Shown piece by piece: positions 41,422 to 50,645 of a DNA stretch of 64,000 bases; position 1 is the stretch's first letter; every line of letters begins with the position of its first letter. Source of the stretch: an uncultured Christensenella sp. (GTDB lineage: Bacteria; Bacillota; Clostridia; Christensenellales; Pumilibacteraceae). The stretch covers positions 1 through 64,000 of the forward strand of contig CAJUGC010000010.1 of the NCBI GenBank assembly GCA_910585955.1, given 5' to 3'. Both the position numbers and the translations under genes were made by a program. The notes beneath the pieces were generated by a model. That model was given only the letters and a program-made list of their open reading frames with translations. It ran no database searches and was not told the DNA's origin.

Positions 41422-41513
41422 AAAAGTGGTTTAATCGTCTTAAAAATCGGTTGCTTCGTAAAATCATAGTTTTGTCCCCCCCCGATATTCGATCCTTTGC
41501 CCAAAGCTGCGAC

Positions 41514-42857
41514 TTATTCTTCGCCCGTATCGGGTATGATAGCATCCAAATTGAAAGTCTTATCGTCGACGCTCATCATGATCTCCCCGCCGTGCCTGTC
41601 CACTATGCTGCTTATGCTTTTCGTTCCGAAGCCGTGATAGCCGTTTTTCGCTTTCGTAGACCGCGGCATTCCGTCCTCGAAATCTATTTCTCCGCTGCAA
41701 AAATTATCGACATGGATATAAATAAAACCGTTTCTTTTCGTAACATTCAAATTTATAAATCGGTTTTCCGCCTCCTCGAAACGCTGGCGTTCGATCGCGT
41801 TGTCGAGGGCGTTTCCGAAAAGCGAAGCGATGTCCACGGTACTCATAAACGACAGCACTTTTCCGTCCACAAGATAGCTGAAAGCAATGTCGTTTTTGCG
41901 GCAGACAAGCACTTTTTCCGAAATAACTATGTCGAGGGCGTCGTTGCCCGTCTGTACGGTGCTGTCGTATACGTCGAGACAGTCCTTGAGTTCTTCCGTA
42001 TATTTTTTCAGTCCTTTTGCGTCCCCGAGCTGTTCGAGCACAGACAGTTGATGTTTCAAATCGTGACTCTTTTTGTTTATGAGATCTATGACGTCCTTGG
42101 ACATCTCATGCGATTTTTTTTCGGAATTCATAAGGCGGCTTAGCATTTCCTTTTCGCTCGCAAGTCTGTTCTCCGTTTGGAAGCCGAATTGTATTATAAT
42201 GCTCGCAAGACAGCCTATGATAGCGTAAATATTGCAATATATCCGCACCGTCTTAAGTTCGACTTCGAGCGGAAGAAGCCGAGCGAAAATACTGTCGAAC
42301 GAATAGCTGAGCAGTACGCAGACTACCATTATACAGAGCGAAACCACAAAAACGCGCACGTCGTACGCGCAGGAGCTCATCTTTTTGCGAAATGCGTAAA
42401 TGAAAATCACGAAAAAAATCGCCGCCACGGCAAGATAGATAAACACGTCGAAAAACAAAAACCGCAAAAACTCATGCCATTCCGGATTTATCAAATTCAA
42501 GAAAATGTTGCTTGCAGAGTAAGACGCATGCTGAACCGCATACGCCGCCGTAGTATAGTAAAGCGCGCCCAAAGCGTTTGTCTTGAAACTGACGAACACG
42601 CCTATGACGAGCAATAAGGTCGCGGAGAGAAAAAACACGGGGCTGTATTTCGGAATCCCGTCGTTTATTTCCCGTATGATTGCCCACACGATCGTTACGA
42701 GCATTATGTAGACGCACAAACTTATGAGCAAGCGCATGACGAAATTGTTTCGTCTCGGCAAAAAGATCACGAATACGGTAAGGCTTATCAAAAGTTGAGC
42801 GATAAAGACAAAGCCGTAAAGTTCGAGGTACAATCCTTGATATAAATTCTCATACAT
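41514..42857 (-). CDS. module 2 GHKL histidine kinase
   Basis: A 447-residue AgrC-like sensor kinase. Six or seven TM helices occupy about 10-215, a coiled stretch follows, then H-box KKSHDLKHQLSVL, N-box NALDNAIERQ and G-box HGFGTKSISSIVDRHGG. It lacks an extracytoplasmic domain, as is usual for kinases that sense peptides or membrane signals. The H-box has Ser where the four paralogs have Cys. It follows the regulator gene by 24 bp, where other modules overlap. The ATG at 42857 has GGGAA directly upstream. Confidence 0.88.
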   Translation of the reverse strand: MYENLYQGLYLELYGFVFIAQLLISLTVFVIFLPRRNNFVMRLLISLCVYIMLVTIVWAIIREINDGIPKYSPVFFLSATLLLVIGVFVSFKTNALGALYYTTAAYAVQHASYSASNIFLNLINPEWHEFLRFLFFDVFIYLAVAAIFFVIFIYAFRKKMSSCAYDVRVFVVSLCIMVVCVLLSYSFDSIFARLLPLEVELKTVRIYCNIYAIIGCLASIIIQFGFQTENRLASEKEMLSRLMNSEKKSHEMSKDVIDLINKKSHDLKHQLSVLEQLGDAKGLKKYTEELKDCLDVYDSTVQTGNDALDIVISEKVLVCRKNDIAFSYLVDGKVLSFMSTVDIASLFGNALDNAIERQRFEEAENRFINLNVTKRNGFIYIHVDNFCSGEIDFEDGMPRSTKAKNGYHGFGTKSISSIVDRHGGEIMMSVDDKTFNLDAIIPDTGEE

Positions 42858-42881
42858 TTCCCATTCCCGCCATAGATCCCG

Positions 42882-43631
42882 TCACTGCTCTTCCCCCGCG
42901 GGCGATCCGCCGAGGTTGCCTCTCAAAAACTTCAACATATCCGTCTTGAACTGCTTTGCACGTCTGAAAGCAAGCGGAAGATTTACGCCGTTTATGACGA
43001 CATCGGTTGCCGTCACCTTTCGCACCAGTCCGAGATTGACAAGACAGCCGCTGTTGCATAGCGAAAAACCGTAAGGCGCAAGTTCTTTTTCCGCGCTTTC
43101 CAAAGTACCGCGACGGCGGAACTCTCCGCGAGCGGTGTTGTAATAAAGATAGTTCTTGTTCTTTTCCACATAGTATATCTGCGATACGGGCAATTTCACG
43201 AGATTGCCGTCGCACTTGATGACGACGCCGAATTCCTTTTTATGTTCGCGAAGTTTGATTGCTTTTTTCATCTTGTCCGCAAAATCGCAGTACTTGATCG
43301 GCTTGACCATAAAGCCTACCGCTTCGACGTCGTACCCCTCTATCGCGTATTTCGGCATTTTTGTTATAAAAATAAGGCTTATATCGGTATCGATAAGCCT
43401 AAGCCGTCTTGCCGCCGACATACCGTCGATAAGCGGCATTTCTATATCCAAAAAAGCAATGTCGTAAACCGCTTTATAATCGGTTATGAAATCCATTGCC
43501 GTTTCGAAAAGTTCTATTTCGAAAAGTCTATTTTCTCCCCCCCCCGAGAGTTCTTGCTCGAACTTTTCTATAAACCCCTTCACCTGTAGCCTACAAGCGC
43601 TGTCATCATCTACTACCGCAACCCTTATCAT
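42882..43631 (-). CDS. module 2 LytTR-family response regulator
   Basis: A 249-residue regulator with receiver (VVDDD, Asp in IAFLDIEMPLIDG, FITKMPKYAIEGY, KPIKY) and LytTR domain (VSQIYYVEKNKNYLYY, FSLCNSGCLVNL, LPLAFRRAKQFK). The LytTR recognition part departs from its paralogs: where they have SRxKKKSF-like text it reads AFRRAKQF, so its DNA target may differ. A G9 tract (43537-43545) lies inside the receiver coding sequence. The ATG at 43631 has GGGAG 5 nt upstream; the longer frame from 43757 runs through the promoter and is rejected. Confidence 0.88.
   Translation of the reverse strand: MIRVAVVDDDSACRLQVKGFIEKFEQELSGGGENRLFEIELFETAMDFITDYKAVYDIAFLDIEMPLIDGMSAARRLRLIDTDISLIFITKMPKYAIEGYDVEAVGFMVKPIKYCDFADKMKKAIKLREHKKEFGVVIKCDGNLVKLPVSQIYYVEKNKNYLYYNTARGEFRRRGTLESAEKELAPYGFSLCNSGCLVNLGLVRKVTATDVVINGVNLPLAFRRAKQFKTDMLKFLRGNLGGSPAGEEQ
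43537..43545 (-). repeat. G9 homopolymer in the module 2 regulator
   Basis: Nine consecutive C on the plus strand encode Gly-Gly-Gly in a receiver-domain loop. Tracts of this length slip in replication and can switch a gene on and off. Confidence 0.6.
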
Positions 43632-43692
43632 AACAACTCCCACATACCCGTTTTTATGCCGTTTTTCGACATAATAAGACAATTTCGTTTTC

Positions 43693-43721
43693 ATTATAAC
43701 TCCAAAATTTACGGAAGTCAA
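43693..43721 (-). promoter_or_regulatory. promoter of module 2 regulator-kinase operon
   Basis: Minus strand TTGACT (43716-43721), 17-bp spacer, perfect TATAAT (43693-43698), 62 bp before the regulator start. Confidence 0.8.
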
Positions 43722-43771
43722 CTGTATTAAGGCGTCGGAAACCAAATCCGCGGACAAACCGTCAAACAGAA

Positions 43772-43799
43772 AAAGACTCGGATTTGAAACCGAGTCTTT
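43772..43799 (-). terminator. terminator of module 3 GH3 operon
   Basis: Perfect 10-bp stem AAAGACTCGG/CCGAGTCTTT with an 8-nt loop and trailing T residues on the minus strand, 65 bp after the lipoprotein stop. Confidence 0.8.
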
Positions 43800-43864
43800 C
43801 CTCTTATAAAATTATGTTTTATTTGCTCTTATTTCCTTTACAGCCTAACAGTTTCAAATGATTA

Positions 43865-44494
43865 TTATTCTTGAAGCGTGAGAGTGCCGTGACCGTTCGC
43901 CGTCAGTCTGCCGCCCATGAGCTTTATGCCGAAGCCCTCATAACCGACCGTGATTTTTCCGTCGTCACCCTTTTCGGAAGATATTTTCGCGCCGGAGCCC
44001 ATAAGCATAGTATAGACGCCGTCCTTGAGCGTATATTCTCCGCTGTCCGTATACATACCCGGAGAGGAAATCTCCCATTCAAGCGTATTATAGCATTTCA
44101 GCTCGGACATAAAATCCATCGAGCGACCGCCGCCGAGTCCGAAAGTCACGTTTCCCGTAAAGGTAGCCACGACTGCTTTTACGACGACTTCTATTTCGTA
44201 TGTCGCCGTAATTTCGCCGTATGTGACGGTCACGGTCTTTTTGCCTTCCGTTGACATATCGGGAACGGAAACCTTGTATTCGTCTTTCTTTATGCGCTCG
44301 TTCGTGCCGCCGTTCTTAGCATACACGACGAGATTGTCGGAATTGAACTCGGTGCCCACTTCGAATACCGTAGCAACTGCGGATGTGTCCAAAGCGATCT
44401 CCTTAACCCCGCCGCAACCGACTAGTGCAACGGACAATATGAGTCCGAGCACAAGCGCCGTCGCCGCAATAAATTTATTTACCGATTTTTTCAT
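43865..44494 (-). CDS. module 3 lipoprotein with Ig-like domain
   Basis: A 209-residue lipoprotein with lipobox ALVGC (Cys27). Residues about 30-105 look like a bacterial Ig-like (Big_3-type) domain: EVGTEFNSDNLVVYAK, then STEGKKTVTVTYG. The last 95 residues are strand-rich with a Gly-rich patch (FGLGGGRSM) and are not recognised. AAGGAG lies 7 nt before the ATG, 13 bp after the GH3 gene. It lacks the Cys/His repeats of the module 1 and 2 lipoproteins. Confidence 0.78.
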   Translation of the reverse strand: MKKSVNKFIAATALVLGLILSVALVGCGGVKEIALDTSAVATVFEVGTEFNSDNLVVYAKNGGTNERIKKDEYKVSVPDMSTEGKKTVTVTYGEITATYEIEVVVKAVVATFTGNVTFGLGGGRSMDFMSELKCYNTLEWEISSPGMYTDSGEYTLKDGVYTMLMGSGAKISSEKGDDGKITVGYEGFGIKLMGGRLTANGHGTLTLQE

Positions 44495-44507
44495 AATCTA
44501 TCTCCTT

Positions 44508-47500
44508 TCAGTTTGCCTGCTTTCTTTTGTCGAGAACCGCGCGCACGACTATCCAGGCAATCGCACCAGCGATCACGAGACTGAGCACGAGATCCACCGG
44601 CAGTTGCAGGTAGAACACCCAAGGCGAAGTTGCGTAACGGAATACCGTTCCGGGAGCGACGCCCTGCATTGCGCTCGAATTTGCGACGGTATAGCCTACG
44701 TTGTGCATTATTCTGCGGAACATATGGTGCGCCGAGGGGCTGTCCTTATCCGCAAGTCCGCCGCGACCTGTCGCAAGGAACGTATCGAGTCCCGAACGGT
44801 ACGCCATATCGTACATATCGTCTTTCGGCATAGAGAACATATCGCTGTGCGTAAGTCCGAGAAAACCCCATTCTCCGCGAAGAAGTCCCGTGAGAAGTCT
44901 CTCGTCCGCATGACCGTAGATCTGACCGATACAAGCCTGAGACGCCATAACGGCGGTAGCCGCGCGCATTGTCTTTTGCGCCTGCGCGCCCGTCTCGTCC
45001 TTTGTGTAGTTAATGGTCATCATGGCTTCCTTGAAAGGTATCTCGAAAGCTTTCAGATAAAGCTCGCGCATTGCCTGCTCGGTTGCCCAAGTGGACAGGA
45101 ATCCGTCACGATTTGTCTCCTGGTCGTTGAGAGCAAAGTGCTTGAGATAACATATGAGTCCTGCCTGGCTCGCGCCGCTTACGACGGCTGCCGCCGCTTT
45201 GCCCGTAAGCAGAGGATCTTCGCTGTAGTACTCGAAGTTACGTCCCGAGAACGGACTGCGGTGCAGGTTGATCGCCGGAGAATACCAAGCGGTAACATTG
45301 TTTTCGAGTGCCTCTTTGCCGAGAATGTCGCCGAGCTCTTTCAAAAGTACTACGTTCCAAGTCGAAGCCCAGACGGGAGTCATGCTGTGCGTTGCCGACA
45401 TCTGCATACCTTTGTCGGTCTTGAACACTTTGATTCCGTTCGCGCCGTCGGCAGCCACCGTACGAGGCAGACCTATGGAATCGACGGGAGTGGTAGCGTA
45501 GTTTGCAAGCGCGGATACGTCTGCCATCTGACTTATTACGGCTGCGCTGCTGTAATCTATCTGATCGAGCCAATCGCTCCAGACGTCGTCGTAATAGCTC
45601 TTTCCGCGAAGGTCGGACAGCGACAAGCCGTTGTCGGCTCCCGAAACGGGGTCTTCCGCATGATAAGCCTTACTTCCCTCGACGTTGCCGTAGCGGCTGT
45701 CCGTCTTTACGTCGAACGTATGTATAGCTCCCTCGAAATACTTTGCGGACTCTTTGGAAAGCGCTTTTCCGCCGCGACGAATAGTGTTTTCGAGATCCGC
45801 CCCTTCGGTGTGAAGAACGGGGAAAGTGTTGTTCCAATCCGCGCGGCTGAGGATCTTGCCGTCGCGGTTCATATAATCGCTGCTGTCCTGGAACAGATTG
45901 GTTGCGGCGATGAACTCCTCGTCGCCGTTTGCGGGACGGGAAGTCGTATTTCCCTCGTCGTCGAGAGCCGACTGAGCCTCTTTCTCGCTCTTTCTCGGAT
46001 TATGCGAATCATAGTAAACGGTTTTGCCGTTCTTCCATGTCTCGGTCTCTATGATTTCATGGCTGTCCTTGCGAAGGGAAATCAGATAGTCGCCCTCTTC
46101 GAGTATGTAGCAGCCCTTTGTTCCGTCGTCGTTCTGTCTCATATAACTGTACGAAGCCATTTCTTCCTGATCGAAAGTAACGGTAACGGTATCTTTATGA
46201 CCGGGCTCTATTTTCTCGGTCTTGGCGAAGCCCGCAAGCGTAGCCGTCGGCTTTTCTATTTTCAAGCCCTTGTCGAAATCGGTGTAAGGCGGATTATAAT
46301 AGACCTGAACGACCTCTTTACCTGCCATTGCTCCCTTGTTTTCGACTTCCACGGTTATCGAAATCTTTCCGTTTGAAGTGTCGAACGACGTTATTTTCTG
46401 CTCGAACTTCGTGTAGGACAAGCCGTAGCCGAACGGATATGTCACGTCGCCCGGCTGTTCGTAGCCGCCTTTTCCGTCGAGCTTTCCGTAAGTGAAGCCT
46501 GCCGCTTTTATGTCGTGAGCCGTTTCGTAGTAGCGGTATCCCATATACACGTCTTCCGCGTATTCGATGTAGTTCTTGCCGTATTTGTCGTTTACGGGAT
46601 TCGTATATTGGAACTCGCCGAAGTTTTGATAGGTCGGGTCCTTCGTAAAGTCGGACGCCCAAATCGCAACCGTGCGTCCCGAAGGATTTACTTTGCCGCA
46701 CAAAATATCGTCAAGCACCGAAAATCCTCTCTCGCCCGCATGACCGAAGGAGAGAATTGCGTCGACTTCGAGTTCTCCCGACAAAAGTTCGGGCAACTGA
46801 AGCGACGAGGAGCTTTCGAGTATGACGACCACCTTATCGCAGACTTGCTTGGCAAGTCTTATGGTATCCTTTTCATTCTGCGACAGCGCAAAATAGTGAG
46901 GCGTGCCGTCGTTGTACGCATCGTACTTTTTATCCGAGCCTTCGGAGCCTTCGCGGGCAAGGAATACAAGTCCCGTTCCGCTTGCTCCCGTTGCGCCCTC
47001 GTATATCGACGCGGGATATTCGTAAAATTTGTTAACGTGACCCATTCCGCTCGTCGATTTATCCGACATAAGAGTCCCGGGCGCTCTGTCCAAAGTTTGT
47101 GGATCGGACACATTCTTTATCTTGTCGTAAGCGGCATTGTTCACGGTGAAAGTTTCTTTCAATGCCTTTTCGGGCGTAACCGTATACTCGGGCAAAACCC
47201 ACTTTGCCGAACCGCTCGCACCCGTCTGCCCGTAAATGGGCGTCTTATAGCGGAAGCCGAAAGGCGTAACGGCGCTTCCCTCCGCCAAAGGCAGAACGCC
47301 GTTGTTCTTCAAAAGCACCGCACCCTCTTCTTGGACACGAAGAGCCACCTTATACGCCGCCTCGGTGGATTCCGATTTGTCGGCGAACTTATCCTCGTAA
47401 TAAGCGGTGTTCCACTCGTCGCGCCCCTCGGGGATAATGTCGGTTCGCTTGCCGCGCCCCAATCTGTCATCCAAAAACGGAGTGAAAATGTATGCCGCAA

Positions 47501-47594
47501 CATTTACCGCAATCAAAAGAATTGCACAAAACGCCGCAACGGAGATCATGATCACTCTGAACTTGAACGCACTCATCGTCTTGTTTTCAGCCAT
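44508..47594 (-). CDS. module 3 GH3-family protein, permuted, membrane-tethered at both ends
   Basis: A 1028-residue paralog. TM1 at about 11-33; alpha/beta sandwich from about 75 (QEEGAVLLKNNGVLPL, LSFGHAGERG, NPSGRTVAIW, PFGYGLSYT); FnIII-like domain near 430-540 (KEVVQVYYNPPYT); TIM barrel from about 690 with AADGANGIK, HRSPFSGRNFEYYSEDP, LKHFALND and nucleophile D918 in THSDMF; TM2 at about 995-1018 and a basic tail. An insert of about 20 residues (YTKDETGAQAQKT) lies in the barrel before the nucleophile strand; the module 5 protein has an insert at the same place. GGAGG lies 9 nt before the ATG. Module 3 lacks a small membrane gene. Confidence 0.85.
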   Translation of the reverse strand: MAENKTMSAFKFRVIMISVAAFCAILLIAVNVAAYIFTPFLDDRLGRGKRTDIIPEGRDEWNTAYYEDKFADKSESTEAAYKVALRVQEEGAVLLKNNGVLPLAEGSAVTPFGFRYKTPIYGQTGASGSAKWVLPEYTVTPEKALKETFTVNNAAYDKIKNVSDPQTLDRAPGTLMSDKSTSGMGHVNKFYEYPASIYEGATGASGTGLVFLAREGSEGSDKKYDAYNDGTPHYFALSQNEKDTIRLAKQVCDKVVVILESSSSLQLPELLSGELEVDAILSFGHAGERGFSVLDDILCGKVNPSGRTVAIWASDFTKDPTYQNFGEFQYTNPVNDKYGKNYIEYAEDVYMGYRYYETAHDIKAAGFTYGKLDGKGGYEQPGDVTYPFGYGLSYTKFEQKITSFDTSNGKISITVEVENKGAMAGKEVVQVYYNPPYTDFDKGLKIEKPTATLAGFAKTEKIEPGHKDTVTVTFDQEEMASYSYMRQNDDGTKGCYILEEGDYLISLRKDSHEIIETETWKNGKTVYYDSHNPRKSEKEAQSALDDEGNTTSRPANGDEEFIAATNLFQDSSDYMNRDGKILSRADWNNTFPVLHTEGADLENTIRRGGKALSKESAKYFEGAIHTFDVKTDSRYGNVEGSKAYHAEDPVSGADNGLSLSDLRGKSYYDDVWSDWLDQIDYSSAAVISQMADVSALANYATTPVDSIGLPRTVAADGANGIKVFKTDKGMQMSATHSMTPVWASTWNVVLLKELGDILGKEALENNVTAWYSPAINLHRSPFSGRNFEYYSEDPLLTGKAAAAVVSGASQAGLICYLKHFALNDQETNRDGFLSTWATEQAMRELYLKAFEIPFKEAMMTINYTKDETGAQAQKTMRAATAVMASQACIGQIYGHADERLLTGLLRGEWGFLGLTHSDMFSMPKDDMYDMAYRSGLDTFLATGRGGLADKDSPSAHHMFRRIMHNVGYTVANSSAMQGVAPGTVFRYATSPWVFYLQLPVDLVLSLVIAGAIAWIVVRAVLDKRKQAN

Positions 47595-47687
47595 AGAATT
47601 CTCCTCCTTTGAAAATTCGTATTTATTTTAATACGACATTTCCTGTCGGTATTAACGCACTTACGCTTTTACATCGCAATCGAGCGA

Positions 47688-47716
47688 ATGATACAATATC
47701 CGAACATAAAAAACAA
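47688..47716 (-). promoter_or_regulatory. weak promoter of module 3 GH3 operon
   Basis: Minus strand TTGTTT (47711-47716), 17-bp spacer, TATCAT (47688-47693). The -35 box overlaps the T-run of the kinase terminator. Confidence 0.45.
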
Positions 47717-47736
47717 GACCGGCGACAAAACCGGTC
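47717..47736 (-). terminator. terminator of module 3 regulator-kinase operon
   Basis: Stem GACCGG/CCGGTC with 8-nt loop followed by TTGTTTTTTA on the minus strand, 39 bp after the kinase stop. Confidence 0.75.
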
Positions 47737-47775
47737 GTTTTAAGCTCGCGAAAAGCAAAAGATATTCGATTGTTT

Positions 47776-49122
47776 TTATATGCCGAGCAGTATACTTACA
47801 ACAAACGAGTCGTCGTCGACGACTGCATCGAACGTGCCGCCATACTTAGTTGCCACGCTCTTTATCGACTTCATGCCGAATCCGTGCCGCGTCTTGTCTC
47901 CTTTCGTCGTCACGGGTAGCCCGCCCTCGAACACAGGCGGCTCGCCCTCGTAGTAGTTCTTTACGGCTATGCCTATGAGATTTCCCGTCGCCGTCACCGA
48001 CAGCTTTATGACACGCTTTTCCTCTTCGAGCGTCATGACGTACTCTATGGCGTTGTCGATCGCGTTGCCGAACAGCGAATAGATGTCGGCATCGTCCATA
48101 AAGTCGAGCTTTTTCCCGTCGGCTACGGCGGAAAGCTGAATTTTGTTCTTCACGCAATACAGATTTTTATCAGAAAGCACGGTGTCGAGAGCGGCGTTGC
48201 CCGTATCGAACACGGAATCGTAAAACGAAACCGATCGCTTTAATTCCTCTATGTATCCCTCGTCGATGTTCTTTTCCCTTTCAAGCCGCAAAAGCTGGTG
48301 CTTTAGGTCGTGACACTTGAGATTTATGATGTCCATGTTTTCCTTTGTGAACTCGTACTGCTTGAGCTTCATTTCGCTCATGTGACGTATGGTCTCGTCC
48401 TCTTGCCGCCGCATTGCCTCTCTTGTCAACATGAACTGCATAAAAAGCACCAAAATACAGCAGCATATATTGCAAATGCTCATTATGACGAACATAGTCG
48501 TACTTTCCGACGAATATGACGAGCTCCAGGCGCGCGCAACCACGGCTACGCCTATGACTACGGACAGCAGTATCATAGTAGAGCTCGAACTGTAGGCAGC
48601 TACTTCCACCGAGTCCCTTATGGCGCCCGCAAGCAGCAGATAGGCGAGCGCGTAAATAACCGTGTGACAGGCAAGCCAAATGAGCACGCCCTGCCAGGTA
48701 ACGGGAGACAGCGAAATAAACTTGTATTGCGGCAAAAGCACGCCTATTATATTGGAGGTCATAACGGCTATGTTTTGAAGCGCATAGCCCGCGATACAGC
48801 CGAATATAAGAGTTACGGGCTTTTCCTTAAAGCACAGAAAGACCGCTCCTATAGATAAAGCAAAGAGAAAGACGTGCACGACGACGTTGAGTATGGGATA
48901 GGCAAGTTCGTTGCTCATTCCGTTTTTGACTAAATAATTCAAAAGAAGATATCCGACATACCCCAACAGCGCGGAAATCCCCAAAAGCCCGACGACGCTT
49001 GTCGATACTCGCAGGACAAAAAAGTGTCTGCGGGCAAAGCGGCGCATGAACAGCGCGTACGCGAGTATAAGCCAAAACACGAACGCCAGCCGCATGGTGA
49101 TCATCATTACGGGAACGCTCAT
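47776..49122 (-). CDS. module 3 GHKL histidine kinase
   Basis: A 448-residue AgrC-like kinase. Six to seven TM helices at about 5-225, then H-box LKCHDLKHQLLRL, N-box NAIDNAIEYV, G-box RHGFGMKSIKSVATKYGG. Its start overlaps the regulator stop (ATGA), with GGAGG 9 nt upstream. A terminator directly follows, so this pair is transcribed apart from the GH3 operon. The stimulus is unknown; no peptide-processing gene lies nearby. Confidence 0.9.
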   Translation of the reverse strand: MSVPVMMITMRLAFVFWLILAYALFMRRFARRHFFVLRVSTSVVGLLGISALLGYVGYLLLNYLVKNGMSNELAYPILNVVVHVFLFALSIGAVFLCFKEKPVTLIFGCIAGYALQNIAVMTSNIIGVLLPQYKFISLSPVTWQGVLIWLACHTVIYALAYLLLAGAIRDSVEVAAYSSSSTMILLSVVIGVAVVARAWSSSYSSESTTMFVIMSICNICCCILVLFMQFMLTREAMRRQEDETIRHMSEMKLKQYEFTKENMDIINLKCHDLKHQLLRLEREKNIDEGYIEELKRSVSFYDSVFDTGNAALDTVLSDKNLYCVKNKIQLSAVADGKKLDFMDDADIYSLFGNAIDNAIEYVMTLEEEKRVIKLSVTATGNLIGIAVKNYYEGEPPVFEGGLPVTTKGDKTRHGFGMKSIKSVATKYGGTFDAVVDDDSFVVSILLGI

Positions 49123-49829
49123 ACAAGTACTCCTCCCAAAGCTACGAATGCGCCGAGCGCACGCAGAAAGCTCTTCTTTTTCGAGCGACTTATCTTAAGC
49201 AGGTCTCCGCCCACCGCCGCGACGTCGCCCTCGACGCTTCTTACATACGACAGATTGACGAGAAAACTTGCGCCGCACTTTGCGAACAATCGAGGAGGCA
49301 AAGCGCTCTCCGCCGTTTTCATGCTTCCCCAAACGTCGACAGTCCCGCCGTCGGTGTGGTACAACACTCTGTGCTTGTTGACCTCTATATAGTACACGGA
49401 CGAGAGCGGTATGCGGACATAGCCGTTCATGTTGCGGACAGTTACCGATTGCTCCGCGTTCTCGCTCTTTTTCACCGCCGCGGAAAAAGTCATCGCGAAT
49501 GCTTCGTAAGAGTACGGCTTTACGAGATAGTCGAGCGCTCCCACCTCATAGCCTTTTACCGCATAGTGCATGAGCCCCGTCACGAACACGAGCGGCACCT
49601 CGGGGTCGCACTCTCGCAGTTTTTTCGCACCGTCCATTCCGTTTCTGCCCGGCATTTCTATGTCCATAAAGACGAGGTCGTATTTCGGCTTGTAACCGAA
49701 GAGAAAAGACGCCGTATCGCGAAATTCGGCAATCTCGAAAGCTCGTCCGTTTTCGCGACCGTAATGCCGTATGAAGCCGCTCAGTTTTTCGGCAGCCTCC
49801 TTATCGTCTTCGACTATGGCTATTCTCAT
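49119..49829 (-). CDS. module 3 LytTR-family response regulator
   Basis: A 236-residue regulator: receiver (VEDDK, Asp in LVFMDIEMPGRNG, FVTGLMHYAVKGY, KPYSY) and LytTR domain (IPLSSVYYIEVNKHRVLYH, FAKCGASFLVNL, LKISRSKKKSFL). The start is placed at 49829 where the receiver fold begins, with GGAGAGG 11 nt upstream; an ATG at 49853 with AAGG 4 nt upstream is an alternative adding MGGEANEK. Stop overlaps the kinase start by 4 bp. Confidence 0.88.
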   Translation of the reverse strand: MRIAIVEDDKEAAEKLSGFIRHYGRENGRAFEIAEFRDTASFLFGYKPKYDLVFMDIEMPGRNGMDGAKKLRECDPEVPLVFVTGLMHYAVKGYEVGALDYLVKPYSYEAFAMTFSAAVKKSENAEQSVTVRNMNGYVRIPLSSVYYIEVNKHRVLYHTDGGTVDVWGSMKTAESALPPRLFAKCGASFLVNLSYVRSVEGDVAAVGGDLLKISRSKKKSFLRALGAFVALGGVLV

Positions 49830-49871
49830 CTTTTCGTTTGCCTCTCCGCCCATTTTACCTTTTACGGTTTA

Positions 49872-49900
49872 ATTATATCAATTAACACGGCGTTTGTCAA
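49872..49900 (-). promoter_or_regulatory. promoter of module 3 regulator-kinase operon
   Basis: Minus strand TTGACA (49895-49900), 17-bp spacer and TATAAT (49872-49877): a full consensus promoter. It lies 38 bp after the stop of the orphan regulator. Confidence 0.85.
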
Positions 49901-49937
49901 TATCGCAGCATTTTCGGTCGGTTTTATTTCGCAAACT

Positions 49938-50639
49938 TCACTTATTGATGTATGTGTTGAGTTCGGCAAGAAAGGCTTTGCGCTTGTTTCTTCCTATTTT
50001 AATCTTTTTGCCCGCAACAACCGCTTCGTCGCCGTCAATACCCGTCACATAGCGAAGATTTACGAGACAGCTCTTAGAACAGCGGGCGAAGCCGTAATTC
50101 GACAGTATCTTTTCCGCGCGGGAAAGCGGCGCCCATTCGCTCACGCTCTCTCCGCCGGTGTGATAGACGAGACAGTGCCCGAATACTTCGACGTATGTTA
50201 TTTCCGCCGAGTCGAGCAGTGCCGTTCCGCCCGTCGTGGATACCGCTATCTTTACCGAACGCAGACGCTCGAGCTTTTTCATGACGCCATTCATTGTCTG
50301 AAAAAACCGCGCTTTACCGACAGGCTTGACAATGTAGTCGAGCGCGCCAACGGAATAGCCCTCTACCGCCAGCCGCGCGACATTGGTCACAAATACAATG
50401 ACCGTCTTTTCGTCGTTCTTTCTTATCTCCCTCGCCGCGCTCATTCCGTCGAGGCCGCCGAGTTCGATGTCTATGAACAACACGTCGAATTTCCCCGCCG
50501 CCTGCCGCAATGCTTCTTCTGCGCTGTCGAAAATACTTACGGAAAAGGAAGCGTTCTTTTCCTGCCCGTAAAGTTTAAGCATTTCCGCGAGTCTTGACGC
50601 GGCAAGCTCGTCATCCTCTATTATGCCGACGTTTATCAT
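49938..50639 (-). CDS. orphan LytTR-family response regulator
   Basis: A 233-residue regulator with receiver (IIEDDE, Asp in VLFIDIELGGLDG, FVTNVARLAVEGY, KPVGK) and LytTR domain (LDSAEITYVEVFGHCLVYH, FARCSKSCLVNL, IKIGRNKRKAFL). It matches the paired regulators but has no kinase next to it; upstream is the module 4 GH3 operon terminator and downstream the module 3 promoter. Phosphoacceptor and Lys are intact, so it may take phosphate from a kinase of another module. Its promoter -10 ends 6 nt before the ATG, with no ribosome binding site, so it is probably leaderless. Confidence 0.88.
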   Translation of the reverse strand: MINVGIIEDDELAASRLAEMLKLYGQEKNASFSVSIFDSAEEALRQAAGKFDVLFIDIELGGLDGMSAAREIRKNDEKTVIVFVTNVARLAVEGYSVGALDYIVKPVGKARFFQTMNGVMKKLERLRSVKIAVSTTGGTALLDSAEITYVEVFGHCLVYHTGGESVSEWAPLSRAEKILSNYGFARCSKSCLVNLRYVTGIDGDEAVVAGKKIKIGRNKRKAFLAELNTYINK

Positions 50640-50645
50640 ATCTAT

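Larger units (their letters stand above)
41130..41513 (-). other. 384-bp leader region between module 2 kinase and GH3 gene
   Basis: The stretch holds, in transcription order, a C8 tract (41476-41483), a TATACT -10 box (41393-41398), a long perfect hairpin (41297-41338), a possible leader peptide (41194-41256) and the GH3 ribosome binding site. The predicted 5' leader is about 255 nt, far longer than at the other GH3 genes. Confidence 0.6.

Noticed and set aside
41307..41504. 65-codon frame between the module 2 kinase and GH3 gene
   Set aside because: TTG start without a ribosome binding site, and it contains the GH3 promoter.
44223..46376. 717-codon open frame on the plus strand
   Set aside because: Antisense shadow of the module 3 GH3 gene with random composition.
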